Below are positions 1 to 10,800 of a DNA stretch of 64,000 nt, piece by piece (the stretch's first letter is position 1; each line of letters opens with the position of its first letter). This stretch comes from Oceanospirillaceae bacterium (GTDB lineage: Bacteria > Pseudomonadota > Gammaproteobacteria > Pseudomonadales > Litoribrevibacteraceae). The position numbers and the translations under genes were made by a program. The stretch lies in NCBI GenBank assembly GCA_015665455.1, contig JADFAD010000001.1:496001-560000 (forward strand), written 5' to 3'. A model generated the notes under the pieces. The model was not told where the DNA came from, did no database searches, and was given only the letters and a program-made list of their open reading frames with translations.

Positions 1-10
1 TCGTGGGCAA

Positions 11-2599
11 TTAAACCTCAACAGAAGCCGTTTCAGCTTTTGTCGTGTAGGCTTCCATCTGGTCAAAGTTCAAGTAGTTATAAACTTCGTCAGACTTAGA
101 TTCCAGCGATTTGGTGTGCTCAAAGTACTCAGCTGGTGTAGGCAGCTTACCAAGGATCGCACCAACCGACGCCAGTTCCGCAGACGTTAAGTAAACGTTT
201 GCAGCGTCACCCAGACGGTTAGGGAAGTTACGAGTAGAGGTCGACAGAACCGTGGTATTAGGTGCTACACGTGCTTGGTTCCCCATACATAGAGAACAGC
301 CAGGAACTTCAGTACGAACACCTGAAGTACCGAAGGTGTTGTAGTAGCCTTCTTCTAGCAACTGAGCGGCATCCATCTTAGTTGGAGGCGTCATCCAGAA
401 ACGTGTCTGTAGAGTCCCTTTGTGCTGAGACAGAAGTTGACCCGCAGCTCGGAAGTGACCGATGTTGGTCATACAGGAACCGATGAAGACTTCATCCACT
501 TTGTCGCCAGCGACTTCAGACAGCAACCTAGCGTCGTCGGGGTCGTTCGGGCAACATACGATAGGCTCTTTGATGTCGTTAAGATCGATTTCAAGCACGT
601 GCGCGTATTCGGCGTCAGCGTCAGCTTCCATAAGTTCTGGGTTTTGTAACCAAGCCTCCATCGCCTGAGCACGACGCTCAAGAGAACGTGGGTCGCCATA
701 ACCTTCAGCGATCATCCAACGTAACATCGTAATGTTAGAGGTTAGATATTCTTTCACCGATGATTCAGAGAGTTTAATTGTACAACCCGCAGCAGAACGC
801 TCAGCGGATGCGTCAGACAGTTCAAAAGCTTGCTCGGCCGTCAGGTGATCAAGACCTTCAATTTCGAGTATTCGGCCAGAGAATTCGTTGACCTTACTCG
901 CTTTTTCAACCGTTAATAGACCTTCTTTAATGCTGTAGTAAGGAATCGCGTGTACCAGGTCGCGTAGCGTGATGCCTGGCTGCATTTCACCTTTGAAGCG
1001 AACCAATACAGATTCAGGCATGTCCAAAGGCATAACCCCCGTTGCGGCTGCGAAAGCCACAAGGCCAGAACCCGCAGGGAAAGAAATACCCATTGGGAAA
1101 CGAGTATGAGAGTCACCACCTGTACCTACTGTGTCAGGAAGTAGCATACGGTTTAACCAAGAGTGGATTATGCCATCACCTGGACGCAGTGCCACACCAC
1201 CACGAGTTTTCATGAAGTCAGGCATAGTGTGCTGCATTTCAACGTCAACTGGCTTCGGGTATGCGGCAGTATGACAGAAAGACTGCATAACAAGATCGGC
1301 AGAAAAACCAAGACATGCAAGGTCCTTTAGCTCATCACGTGTCATTGGGCCAGAGGTATCCTGAGAACCTACTGTTGTCATCTTTGGTTCACAGTATTGA
1401 CCAGGGCGAACACCTTCAACACTACAGGCTTTACCAACCATCTTCTGTGCTAAGGAGAAGCCTTTGCCGCTGTCTGAAGGATCAACAGGTAGACGGAAAA
1501 TATCAGTAGCGCCTAGACCTAGAGCTTCACGTGCTTTGTCCGTTAGACCACGGCCGATGATTAGTGGAATACGTCCGCCAGCTTGGACTTCGTCAAGAAT
1601 GACGTCCGATTTGAACGCGAATTCAGAGATCGTTTCGCCGTTTTGGTTGGTTATTTTACCTTCGCGAGGGAAGATTTCGATCACGTCACCCATGTTCATT
1701 TTATCGACAGGGGCTTCAAATACGAGTGCTCCAGCGTCTTCCATCGTGTTGAAGAAGATAGGCGCCACTTTAGAACCGATACAAACACCACCAGAACGTT
1801 TGTTAGGGACACCCGGAATATCGTCGCCGAAGAACCAAAGTACTGAGTTAGCCGCAGACTTACGAGAAGACCCTGTACCTACCACGTCACCCACAAATGC
1901 CACGGGCAGACCTTTCGCTTTGATCTCTTCGATCTGAGCCATAGGGCCAGTTACACCGTGCTCTTCAGGCGTCAAACCGTCACGAGTCATTTTGTAGGTT
2001 GCGCGAGCATGAAGCGGGATGTCAGGGCGAGACCATGCATCTTGTGCTGGTGAAAGGTCATCGGTGTTTGTCTCACCTGTTACCTTAAACACAATCATCT
2101 TGATGCTTTCTGCGACTTTATTTTTCTTGGTGAACCACTCTGCATTTGCCCAAGATTCAACAACAGATTTAGCAACAGCATTACCTGCATCCATTTTTTC
2201 TTTAACGTCGTTGAATGCGTCGAACATAAGGAGGGTGTTCTTAAGTTGCTCACCTGCAAGCTCAGCAAGCTCAGCATCTTCAAGAAGCTCAACCAAAGTA
2301 GCTATGTTATAACCACCTTGCATCATGCCCAGTAATTCAACTGATTTTTCTTTATTGATTAGCGGAGATTCAGTGTCGCCTTTAGCAACCGCCGTTAAGA
2401 AAGCCGCTTTAACGTAAGCTGCTTCGTCAACACCAGGTGGAATACGGTTTTCAAAAAGATCAACGAGTGCTGCTTCTTCACCTGCAGGTGGATTTTTAAG
2501 TAGTTCAACAAGACCTGCTGTTTGTTCTGCATCTAGAGCTTTCGGTGGAACACCTTGCTCTGCACGTTCTGCAACGTGTGCGCGGTATGCTTCTAACAC
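11..2599 (-). CDS. acnB: Aconitate hydratase B / 2-methylisocitrate dehydratase
   Basis: Cytosolic TCA-cycle enzyme that interconverts citrate and isocitrate; AcnB enzymes also hydrate 2-methyl-cis-aconitate. The 862-residue length fits the B-type family. The Fe-S ligand cysteines are visible in GSCMTNIG (about residue 708) and CSLCMGN (about 766-772). The N-terminal HEAT-like and swivel domains precede the catalytic core, the B-type domain order. The start is GTG at 2599, chosen because the family begins with a LEAYRxHV block and a GAGGG sits about 10 bases upstream. It stands alone, divergent from the lipase gene. Only 10 bases of 3' sequence are in the window, so its terminator is not visible. 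Identification is near certain. Confidence 0.98.
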   Translation of the reverse strand: MLEAYRAHVAERAEQGVPPKALDAEQTAGLVELLKNPPAGEEAALVDLFENRIPPGVDEAAYVKAAFLTAVAKGDTESPLINKEKSVELLGMMQGGYNIATLVELLEDAELAELAGEQLKNTLLMFDAFNDVKEKMDAGNAVAKSVVESWANAEWFTKKNKVAESIKMIVFKVTGETNTDDLSPAQDAWSRPDIPLHARATYKMTRDGLTPEEHGVTGPMAQIEEIKAKGLPVAFVGDVVGTGSSRKSAANSVLWFFGDDIPGVPNKRSGGVCIGSKVAPIFFNTMEDAGALVFEAPVDKMNMGDVIEIFPREGKITNQNGETISEFAFKSDVILDEVQAGGRIPLIIGRGLTDKAREALGLGATDIFRLPVDPSDSGKGFSLAQKMVGKACSVEGVRPGQYCEPKMTTVGSQDTSGPMTRDELKDLACLGFSADLVMQSFCHTAAYPKPVDVEMQHTMPDFMKTRGGVALRPGDGIIHSWLNRMLLPDTVGTGGDSHTRFPMGISFPAGSGLVAFAAATGVMPLDMPESVLVRFKGEMQPGITLRDLVHAIPYYSIKEGLLTVEKASKVNEFSGRILEIEGLDHLTAEQAFELSDASAERSAAGCTIKLSESSVKEYLTSNITMLRWMIAEGYGDPRSLERRAQAMEAWLQNPELMEADADAEYAHVLEIDLNDIKEPIVCCPNDPDDARLLSEVAGDKVDEVFIGSCMTNIGHFRAAGQLLSQHKGTLQTRFWMTPPTKMDAAQLLEEGYYNTFGTSGVRTEVPGCSLCMGNQARVAPNTTVLSTSTRNFPNRLGDAANVYLTSAELASVGAILGKLPTPAEYFEHTKSLESKSDEVYNYLNFDQMEAYTTKAETASVEV

Positions 2600-2733
2600 G
2601 GTTCTTAACCCTCATCTGTTGAATTTTCTATGATTTATTTTTTGTAAAAAGAAACCATAGATGGTCGGTTTTGTTCCAGCGACCTTGAATTTGGCGTAAG
2701 AATTGTATTGAAATATCTACTGAAAGTTAAGAA

Positions 2734-2753
2734 AAACGCCATATTTGGCGTTT
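2734..2753. promoter_or_regulatory. Inverted repeat between acnB and the lipase gene
   Basis: AAACGCCA and TGGCGTTT form a perfect 8-bp inverted repeat around a 4-base spacer. It lies in the space between two divergent genes, so a transcription terminator is not expected there. It may be an operator or a structured leader. I cannot assign a regulator. Confidence 0.35.
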
Positions 2754-2825
2754 AAAGTGAAGTATGGCTTATGCTGCGTAGAAATTTCGTTAATGTTTAT
2801 GGATCTGACTTGAGAAACTTTTATT

Positions 2826-3737
2826 TTGAAATTTGATCACACTTGGCAAGCCTTACTAAGGCCCGACATTGGTTCGTATTATTTCCCTAACTTTCATCGT
2901 TGGGCTTTTGATTCGAAGAAGACCGCTTTCGACCCAATTAATGCGTTGTGGTTAAGTGAGTTGTCTCGTTGGGTTTATCGCTCCGATCGGGATCATCTGC
3001 GTTCTGCGTATAAAGCGAGTATGGTCCATCCTGAATTGGAAATGATTAACCTTAGAGAAATGTATTTTGTTGCGGAGCAGGGCATTCAAGCCAGCTTGTT
3101 GGTGTCAGTGAATAAACCTTACTGGGCTGTATTGGCGTTTAGAGGTTCGTCCGAGCCAACCAATTGGGTGCATAACTTTAATACCGGATTATCCCCTTGG
3201 TTTGGAGGGGGGTTGGTTCATCAGGGATTTTTAGAAGCGTTGATGAAAATTTGGGAACCAATAAGGCATCGGCTTCGCCGTTTAAAAATGCCCGTTTTCT
3301 TTTCGGGGCACAGTTTGGGCGGCGCGTTAGCTACCTTAGCCGCTGCAGATTTCTCTCCCTCTGCGTTGTATTTGTACGGCTCGCCTAGGGTGGGGGATAG
3401 AGACTTCTCATCAAGTCTATCGGGCGTGCCTGTTTATCGAGTCGTGAATAACTCCGATATGGTGTGCATGCTTCCTCCAACGGTTGCCCCGTTTCGTTTT
3501 CAGCATGTGGGTGAGCTTCATTATTACTCTTATTCAGGGAATAAATACGTTAATCCTGACACTCAATTCATCGAATACGATAGACGGGTTAGATTAGGCG
3601 GGAATAGAGCCGAGATGCATGAAAAGAGCTGGATGGACCCACCTAAGCGACTGTCGGATCATTCGCCGATTAATTACTCGGCGAATATTTACAAAGAAGT
3701 AATGCAGCATCCTCTCTATAAGAAGCAGCTTGATTGA
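2826..3737 (+). CDS. Class 3 (alpha/beta hydrolase) lipase family protein
   Basis: Predicted ester hydrolase of the lipase class 3 fold. The nucleophile elbow GHSLGG lies near residues 160-165, with the serine at about 162, and is followed by the small-residue run ALATLAAAD usual in this family. The later YGSPRVGD and NNSDMVCMLPP blocks match the region around the catalytic aspartate. No signal peptide is evident, so a cytoplasmic location is likely. The start is TTG at 2826; there is no ATG nearby and the RBS is weak, so the exact start is uncertain. Its last 68 bases overlap the 3' end of the convergent aminopeptidase gene. Substrate unknown. Confidence 0.85.
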   Translation: MKFDHTWQALLRPDIGSYYFPNFHRWAFDSKKTAFDPINALWLSELSRWVYRSDRDHLRSAYKASMVHPELEMINLREMYFVAEQGIQASLLVSVNKPYWAVLAFRGSSEPTNWVHNFNTGLSPWFGGGLVHQGFLEALMKIWEPIRHRLRRLKMPVFFSGHSLGGALATLAAADFSPSALYLYGSPRVGDRDFSSSLSGVPVYRVVNNSDMVCMLPPTVAPFRFQHVGELHYYSYSGNKYVNPDTQFIEYDRRVRLGGNRAEMHEKSWMDPPKRLSDHSPINYSANIYKEVMQHPLYKKQLD

Positions 3738-4827
3738 AACTGTTTAAGACTCGCTCTCTTTCTTCTTTCGGTTGTTTGGAGAGCAATGCGACGGATTCAT
3801 AGAACGCTGGGAAATTTGAGTCGCAAGCTAGAATCCACAGTTTAAAAGCAGGAACCCATTGACTGTACGTGTTTACTAAAGCGAGACGAGCGTTATTAAT
3901 TGGTTTTGAAAACCAATGGTCGTAACCTTTATAGTCGTCCCAATGTTTGATCTTTAGTTCGTTGTAGGCTTGTTTTAATTTATCTATGGCCACTTGTTTC
4001 TGGCGAAGTTTCTCGGCCTGATGGATGTCGCTGCTATAAATAGCCTCCAGATCGGCTCGACCATTTTCAAGGAGTTTTAAAAAGTCTTCTGATCTTTTTT
4101 GGCGAACCTTATAGGTCTTCAATTTATTTGGTTGATTCTTTAGCCACAATTCGACGCCTGCATCTTCAACCGCAGATGCAAAGCTTTCATTAAAGGTGCT
4201 GTCGCCTTTGAGATATAATACTTGATGCGCTAATTCATGAAACAGTAATGCATGTAGACCTATTTCGTCTCTGCGAAAAAAGGTAGAGAGTACTGGGTCA
4301 TCAAACCAGCCAAGTGTTGAGTAAGCATCGGCTCCTCCAACGTGGGTATCCATGTTGCCTTCTTGTTGTATTTTGAGTGCATAGTTTTCAGCATCCTGCT
4401 TAGCGTAGTACCCTCGATATGATGCACACCCGACAAATGGGTAGCACCATTGCCTTGGCGACAATGAATCATTTGGCGTAGCGACGACACTCCATATAGG
4501 ATATTTGCCGTCCAATTGAACAAAGCTTCGGTAGCTGGATAATGCTTGTGGCATACCAAGATTGTGTTCAGCAAATTTTAGTGCAGAATTCACTTCGTGG
4601 AGCCTATGCTTCAGCTTTGTTTCGGTCTCTGGCGCATCAATCAATTCTTGTATGTTTTCTTGCTTGGACATGATGGAAAGGTGACCCTTCACTGCTTGTC
4701 CGTAATATCCAATTTGTTCACATCCTTGTAGAAACACGACGCATATTGTTAAAACAGGAAGAGTAATTGCTCTAAATGCCAACCGGTTCGAAATTTCTGA
4801 AAATTGTCCAAGTCTTGATCGAATCAT
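3670..4827 (-). CDS. Predicted lipoprotein aminopeptidase (PF10023-type)
   Basis: Predicted zinc aminopeptidase anchored as a lipoprotein. The frame is open up to 4926, but the start is placed at ATG 4827 because it directly begins a lipoprotein signal: basic residues, a hydrophobic stretch, then the lipobox VVFLQGC. The metal-binding motif HELAH occurs about residue 195, followed by NESFASAVE, where the glutamate is the probable third ligand. This arrangement is characteristic of the uncharacterised aminopeptidase family PF10023. It is divergent from the acyl-CoA reductase gene and overlaps the lipase gene end-to-end by 68 bases. The natural substrate is not known. Confidence 0.85.
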   Translation of the reverse strand: MIRSRLGQFSEISNRLAFRAITLPVLTICVVFLQGCEQIGYYGQAVKGHLSIMSKQENIQELIDAPETETKLKHRLHEVNSALKFAEHNLGMPQALSSYRSFVQLDGKYPIWSVVATPNDSLSPRQWCYPFVGCASYRGYYAKQDAENYALKIQQEGNMDTHVGGADAYSTLGWFDDPVLSTFFRRDEIGLHALLFHELAHQVLYLKGDSTFNESFASAVEDAGVELWLKNQPNKLKTYKVRQKRSEDFLKLLENGRADLEAIYSSDIHQAEKLRQKQVAIDKLKQAYNELKIKHWDDYKGYDHWFSKPINNARLALVNTYSQWVPAFKLWILACDSNFPAFYESVALLSKQPKEERERVLNSFNQAASYREDAALLLCKYSPSN

Positions 4828-4913
4828 AGGTTTGTTCTGTTTTTCTGTGGTGTATGGTGTTATGAAATCTAGTGATTTATTACTAACAATAAAAATAATA
4901 AAGGAGTTGCGAC

Positions 4914-6386
4914 ATGAGCAGCCCATCTATTTTAACCGTTCAAAATGAATTGGCGGGAAAGCATATCTTAATTACCGGTACAACGGGCTTTCTAGGCAAA
5001 GTCGTTTTAGAGAAATTACTTAGAAAAGTACCGGATGTCTATCAAATTACATTACTAGCGCGTTCAAATAAGCATTATTCATCTGCGAAAGAACGAGTTT
5101 ATCAAGAAGTTATTACCAGTTCTGTTTTCAATGTATTAAAAGAAGAAATGGGCAGTCTGTTTGACGAGTTCATTGAAAGTAAGATTTCCGTGGTGGAGGG
5201 CGAATTAACGCAGTCGGGTTTTGGTATGGACGCCGCTTCGTTCAAAGCACTGGCAGAAGACATTGATTTAGTTATTAATTGCGCTGCGAGCGTTAACTTC
5301 AGAGAACCTTTAGACGATGCCATTCGTATTAATGCGCTGTCGGTTGAAGGGTTGGTTGAGCTTGTAAAAGCGGCGGGCGATATTCCCCTCGTTCAGGTGT
5401 CTACTTGTTATGTGAATGGTCACAATATAGGAAACATAAAAGAGACCATCCATTCCCCCAAGCATAATAAGTTAACTAAGTTTTCCGATGGCAGTTTTCA
5501 TGTGCGGCCTTTGATTGAAAAATATTTGTTAGAGTGTGAACGAATCAATCGTGCGTTCAAATCATCTGAATCGGCCGAGCAGGAGCGAATTCGTTTAGGT
5601 GTTAAAGTTGCGAGAGAGCATGGTTGGAATGATACCTACACTTTTACTAAGTGGATGGGAGAACAACTCTTAATCCAACAACTTAAGGGATCGGGGGTTT
5701 CTATTGTTAGGCCTTCTATCATCGAAAGCACTGTGCTTGAGCCTGTAGCAGGATGGCTAGAGGGGATTAAAGTGGCAGATGCGCTTATTTTTGCTTTTGC
5801 CCGAGGAAAGTTAAGTTTCTTTCCTGGTGACGATTCCGGCATTCTTGATGTGATTCCTGCTGACTTGGTTGCAAATAGTGTGATTCTGTCTGCGGCCGAA
5901 CAAGTAGCCTCACCAAAGAACTTCCGTATTTATCAGTGTTGCAGTGGCAGTGATAACCCAATTCAGTTAAGAGAGTTTGTTCAACATGTAATGAACGAAT
6001 CTCAACAGAATTATGAAAGCTATCCGAAATTATTTAAGCGTAAGCCCTCATCTAACTTTAAAACCGTCAGCGGGTTTGCTTTTCAGAGTGTAATGAGAGG
6101 GCTGCAAGTAGCTGCGTTTTGCCGAGGTATATTTCAGCCTTCTTTACGAAGAAAATTGGTTGAAAAGGTCAGTACGTCCAGAGAACTTGCTCAAATCTAT
6201 TCATTCTATACAGCACCTCAATATCAGTTTGATAATACGCAGCTTAAGCAATTGTGGCGTCAGTTTTCGACTGAGGACCAGAATACCTATGGTGTGAGTG
6301 CAAACTGCTACGATTGGAAAGATTATGTATCCAATATCCACATGGCAGGGCTGCATAAATATGTGCTGGAGGAGAGGGCAGCGTAA
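4914..6386 (+). CDS. Fatty acyl-CoA reductase (alcohol-forming type)
   Basis: Reduces fatty acyl-CoA, via the aldehyde, to fatty alcohol with NADPH; in marine bacteria this feeds wax-ester synthesis. The protein has the extended-SDR nucleotide-binding motif GTTGFLG (about residues 21-27), the active-site YTFTK (about 241-245), and a C-terminal sterile-domain segment ending in the HMAGLHKYVLEERA block. From memory it strongly resembles the Marinobacter FAR along its whole 490-residue length. RBS AAGGAG lies 7 bases before the ATG. No wax ester synthase gene is in the window. A hairpin terminator follows directly. Family call strong; in vivo product inferred. Confidence 0.9.
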   Translation: MSSPSILTVQNELAGKHILITGTTGFLGKVVLEKLLRKVPDVYQITLLARSNKHYSSAKERVYQEVITSSVFNVLKEEMGSLFDEFIESKISVVEGELTQSGFGMDAASFKALAEDIDLVINCAASVNFREPLDDAIRINALSVEGLVELVKAAGDIPLVQVSTCYVNGHNIGNIKETIHSPKHNKLTKFSDGSFHVRPLIEKYLLECERINRAFKSSESAEQERIRLGVKVAREHGWNDTYTFTKWMGEQLLIQQLKGSGVSIVRPSIIESTVLEPVAGWLEGIKVADALIFAFARGKLSFFPGDDSGILDVIPADLVANSVILSAAEQVASPKNFRIYQCCSGSDNPIQLREFVQHVMNESQQNYESYPKLFKRKPSSNFKTVSGFAFQSVMRGLQVAAFCRGIFQPSLRRKLVEKVSTSRELAQIYSFYTAPQYQFDNTQLKQLWRQFSTEDQNTYGVSANCYDWKDYVSNIHMAGLHKYVLEERAA

Positions 6387-6420
6387 CTGTTTATTCAGAA
6401 ATAGGAGTAAAGTACTGGAT

Positions 6421-6452
6421 ACTAAAAAAGGAGCTTAAGCTCCTTTTTTAGT
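6421..6452. terminator. Bidirectional intrinsic terminator
   Basis: A perfect palindrome centred on GGAGCTTAAGCTCC is flanked by an A-tract on one side and a T-tract on the other. It sits between the converging acyl-CoA reductase and arsM genes and can terminate both. Confidence 0.9.
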
Positions 6453-6463
6453 ATGGATGTTAC

Positions 6464-7516
6464 TTAGCAACAACCGCCGCCAGTATCTGTACTGATAACT
6501 TCTATGTCGTCGTAAGGTAAAGACGAACCGCAACCTTCAAAGATTCCGTAGTGTTTATCCCATGTGCCTAAAAACTCAAAGTGTTCTTTAAAGCGTGTGT
6601 CGTGAAGCATTTTCCATGTGTTGCCACATACAGGGAATACTTTTCCGGCTTCAATGAAGTGGTGTTTATCCAATTCAAACGCTTCTGGTTTTTCAGGTAT
6701 ATCGCCTTTGTAAATGACCGCTTGGCCGTAATCTTCACAAGCCGGCTCTAATTCAGGGAGTTTAAATAAACGATACGTTGCAGAGAAAAACTTAATGTTG
6801 CCCAGTTTTTGTTTGATTGCATTGTTGTTGATTGCCAGAGGCCTGTCTTCAACCAAGCGAGGGTCTAGGAAGCCGCATTTTTTAGCCAAGTTCTGGAAGT
6901 CGTTCCAGTATAACGCACCGCTTAGGCACTCACCGTAAAGCACTGGATCACTTAAAAGTTCTTTAGGAACTCGTTTATCCGAATAAACATCGGAGAAGTA
7001 AATCTCGCCACCTGGCTTGAGCAAATTGTAGGCTTGCTGAAGGACTGCTTCTTTGTCTTCACAAAGGTTGATGACGCAGTTGGAAACTATGATGTCGAAA
7101 CTGTTGGGTTCAAGACCTAAGTCTTCTAGGCTTTCTAAATACCCTTTTCTGAACTCAACATTTGATTTTGAGAATCCAAACTTATCGGCGTGAAAATCGA
7201 TGTGCTTATTGGCTACGTCGAGTTGTTCGTCGGTCATGTCTACGCCAACAACGTAGCCTTCTTCTCCAACCAATTGCGAGAGTACATAGCAATCACGACC
7301 TGAACCACTGCCCAGATCAAGAATGCGTGCGCCTTTTAATTTTTCAGGCGCGACTAGACCGCAACCATAATAGCGCGTTAAAACTTCATCATGAACCTTA
7401 CCAAGGGCTGTTTTGATATAGCGAGGTAGGTCTGTATCGGTACAGCATGCGTCGGTTTTTAGGTCATCACTGCTTTGCAGTGTTTTACCGTAATAATCTT
7501 GTACTTCCTGGCGCAT
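6464..7516 (-). CDS. arsM: Arsenite S-adenosylmethionine methyltransferase
   Basis: Methylates trivalent arsenic using SAM, a cytosolic detoxification step. SAM motif I is LDLGSGSGRD (about residues 67-76). The conserved ArsM cysteines are visible: the N-terminal DACC (about 23-24), SNCVINL in the middle, and FPVCGN towards the C terminus. The protein ends in GGGCC, an extra cysteine pair also seen in some ArsM proteins that may help bind As(III). The ATG has a GGAG about 7-9 bases upstream. No arsR, arsB or arsC gene is adjacent, so it is a stand-alone gene here, and no regulator site was recognised. Confidence 0.93.
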   Translation of the reverse strand: MRQEVQDYYGKTLQSSDDLKTDACCTDTDLPRYIKTALGKVHDEVLTRYYGCGLVAPEKLKGARILDLGSGSGRDCYVLSQLVGEEGYVVGVDMTDEQLDVANKHIDFHADKFGFSKSNVEFRKGYLESLEDLGLEPNSFDIIVSNCVINLCEDKEAVLQQAYNLLKPGGEIYFSDVYSDKRVPKELLSDPVLYGECLSGALYWNDFQNLAKKCGFLDPRLVEDRPLAINNNAIKQKLGNIKFFSATYRLFKLPELEPACEDYGQAVIYKGDIPEKPEAFELDKHHFIEAGKVFPVCGNTWKMLHDTRFKEHFEFLGTWDKHYGIFEGCGSSLPYDDIEVISTDTGGGCC

Positions 7517-7815
7517 TCAATACTCCGTAATAGGGATTAATTTAATAAGTCTTGGTGAGTTAGGACAACAGAACCGGTATTCGGTTCATTGGTTTACATG
7601 CCTTAACACCTTAATGTTTTTGAACAAGTCGCTTGGCTTAGGTAATATCTTCGTCATTTATAACAAAAATATCGATATATGAGTACTTTAGCTGCACTGG
7701 ATGCGTGTTATTTAGCTATATTTTAAAATTAATTTTAGTTATTCCGTTTATCTAGCCTGAATAGGGCGGTTATGTGCTCTGATTTGGTATGGGTTCTTAA
7801 TATGAAGGTTGTACT
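7517..7815. other. Intergenic region upstream of arsM and the sensor gene
   Basis: AT-rich 299-bp divergent spacer that must carry promoters for both flanking genes. I see no ORF, strong palindrome or recognised operator in it. Confidence 0.5.
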
Positions 7816-10800
7816 TTGACAGATTTTGCTTTTCCAAAAAGGGATGGGATCAGTTTTAAGACTTGGTGGGTTCCTTTGATTCTAAGTGCTGGGTTAATTC
7901 CTGTAAGCCAGTACTCACCCTTACTGTTTCATACATTAGTTGAATTTTTCTCCGTTACGATTGCGATCATTTCGCTTGTGGTTGCCTGGAATACATACTC
8001 TCTCTCGAAGAATCATTACTTGATGTGTTTGGGGTTGGGGTATTTCTGGGTTGGCATCTTGGATTTGGCGCATACGTTCACTTTCAAAGGTATGCCCTTT
8101 ATTAACCCTTTGGATGTGAATTCCACGATTAGTTTGTGGATTGTTACTCGCTACTTTGAAGCGGCTCTGCTTTTATCTGCGCCTTTCTTGTGTAATCGAA
8201 GTATCAATCGTGTTGCTTTCTTTATTGTCTTTGGTGTCATTAGTAGTTTCTTAATGTATTTAGTGGCTAAAGGCGCTTTCCCTGAGATGTTTTCGCCTAA
8301 AACAGGGCTCAGTGACATTAAAATTATTAATGAATGGATCATTATTTTAATTTTAATTGGCGCAGCTTGTTCGAACTATTATGCTCGGCAGATGCTGGAT
8401 AAACGAACGTTAGAACTGATTTTGATTTCTATTGGTTTAACGATTGCAGCAGAATTGATGTTTACCATGTACACCAATCTGTTCGGTTTAACGCTCATTG
8501 GTGGGCACTTTCTTAAGCTATTTTCATATTGGGCCATTTACATTGCATTGATTGAATCCAGCCTTAGAGAGCCCTTCAGAGCGTTGTCCCGTGGCGCAAA
8601 TACTTACGATGCAGTTCCTGATGAAACCGTTTTAGTTGATCGTGGCGGGATTGTTCGGCAAGTAAATAAAGCGGTTCGGCAGACGATGGGACTGACATCG
8701 TCCGATTGCATTGGGCGCAGTTGTCATAACTTACAGCACGCAAATAATGTTCATTCCAGTGATTGTGAAATTTGTTTGGCAATAAAAAGTAATCAGTCGA
8801 TTGAGAGTCACACCTTTTTTAATCCTGAGAATGAACAATGGTATGAGGTTACTTTAAGCCCGGTTTCTTATAACAATAGAAATGCAGGCATGGTGCATGT
8901 TCGCCGTAACATCACTGAGGCTAAAATCACTCAAGACCGATTTGTAACGTTGAATCGTCTGTATACGGTACTGAGTCATTCGAATAAAGCCATCATCGGT
9001 GCTGATTCACGTGAGGTCATGTTTCAACGGATTTGTGATATTGCCATTACTCATGGCGGCTTTTTAATGGCTTGGGTGGGGGTTATTCACGGCGACAGAG
9101 TATTGCCTCAATGTTCGGCAGGGGACGTTGATGGTTATCTGGAAGTCATGCGGATGATGATTGACGACTCTGATCTTGCAAATGGCCCCGTAGGGCGGTC
9201 GGCAAAATCAGGCGAGGTGAATTTTGTCAATGATACCGCCACAGACCCAACGTTTACGCCATGGAGAGAAGAAGCTCAGAAGCGAGGTTACCAAGCGTTA
9301 GTGGCTATACCGCTTAAGTTTAAAGGCGAAGTGTTCGGGATTTTTACCATTTATTCGACGTTACCGGATGTGTTTGATTCTCAAATGGTTGAACTGCTCA
9401 CAGGTTTGGGCATCGACTTAAGTCGTGCCATGTACATGATTGATAAAGAACAGCGTCGTTTGTCCATTGAGAAGAAACTTTATCAGCTGTCTCAAGCCGT
9501 TGAGCAAAGTGCTAACGCAATTATTATTACGGATATTGATGCGAAAATTGAGTATGTAAATCGGTCATTCACTCAATTAACGGGCTATACCTTAGAGGAT
9601 GCTTTGGGTGAAACCCCAAGCATGCTTCGAAGCGAGTTTACTGAGGAGGAGACGGTCAATGAGATCAAGAGTGCGTTGGCTGAAGGCCGTGAGTGGCATG
9701 GTAAAATTCAAAATCGACGTAAAGATGGCAGTGTCTATTGGTCACAGCAATCAATATTTATTGTTCGTGATGAGTTTGGTGAACCCATTCAATTTGTATC
9801 AACGTCGGATGACCATACGGAGCTGCATGAAGCTCAAGAAATGATTCAGCAGTTGGCGTTCTATGATCCTTTAACGCACTTGCCGAATCGTCGTTTATTA
9901 TCAGATCGATTTGAACAAGAAATAGGACGAATAGATCGAAATCCGAACTTGATTCTTGCCGTTATGGTTCTGGATTTAGACAACTTTAAAACCGTGAATG
10001 ATTCTTTGGGCCATAACGTGGGTGATAGCCTATTGAAGCACGTGGCTAGAGTACTGCAATCTTCAGTAAGGCAAGAGGATACAGTCGCTCGTTTGGGTGG
10101 TGATGAGTTTGCGATCATCATGAGTGGTGCGAAAGTGGGTCGCGTTGTGGATGTATCGGACCGCATCATTCGCGCATTTTCTGAGCCCCTTGAGATTGAT
10201 GGCAATAAAATTACCTATGGCGCAAGCATTGGCATCGCGATGTATCCGCAAGATGCTGAGGATACAGATACGTTGTTAAGAAATGCTGATTTGGCGATGT
10301 ACCATGCAAAATCAGAAGGTAAGAATAACTTCCAGTTTTATCGCGAAGACTTAAATGTAAAAGCACATGATCGTCTGTCGCTGGAAAATAAGATTCGAAG
10401 TGCCATTGAAAATGAGCATTTTCAACTGTTCTATCAGCCTCAAGTTGATGTCCGTACTGGCGAAATGATTGGCTTGGAAGCACTTATTCGCTGGATTGAT
10501 CCAGAGAAAGGCATCATACCGCCTATGGAGTTTATCCCGTTGGCTGAAGACACGGGGATGATAGGTAAAATTGGTGACTGGGTTATCCAGAAGGCCTGTG
10601 AAGAAGTGGGTTTGATGCACAAGCAGGGGTTGCCCAATGTCAAAGTTGCAGTGAATGTTTCGGCGCATCAATTCAGGCACGGAGATCATCTCTGTAATAC
10701 CATTGAAAATGCGCTGAAAGAATACGAACTGCCGTCCGAATTTCTTTCTCTTGAGTTAACCGAAAGTATTTTAATTGAGGATATTGAAGACACCATTCGA

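Noticed and set aside
4828-4926. N-terminal extension of the aminopeptidase
   Set aside because: It would place 33 residues ahead of a clear lipoprotein signal and overlap the divergent gene's start.
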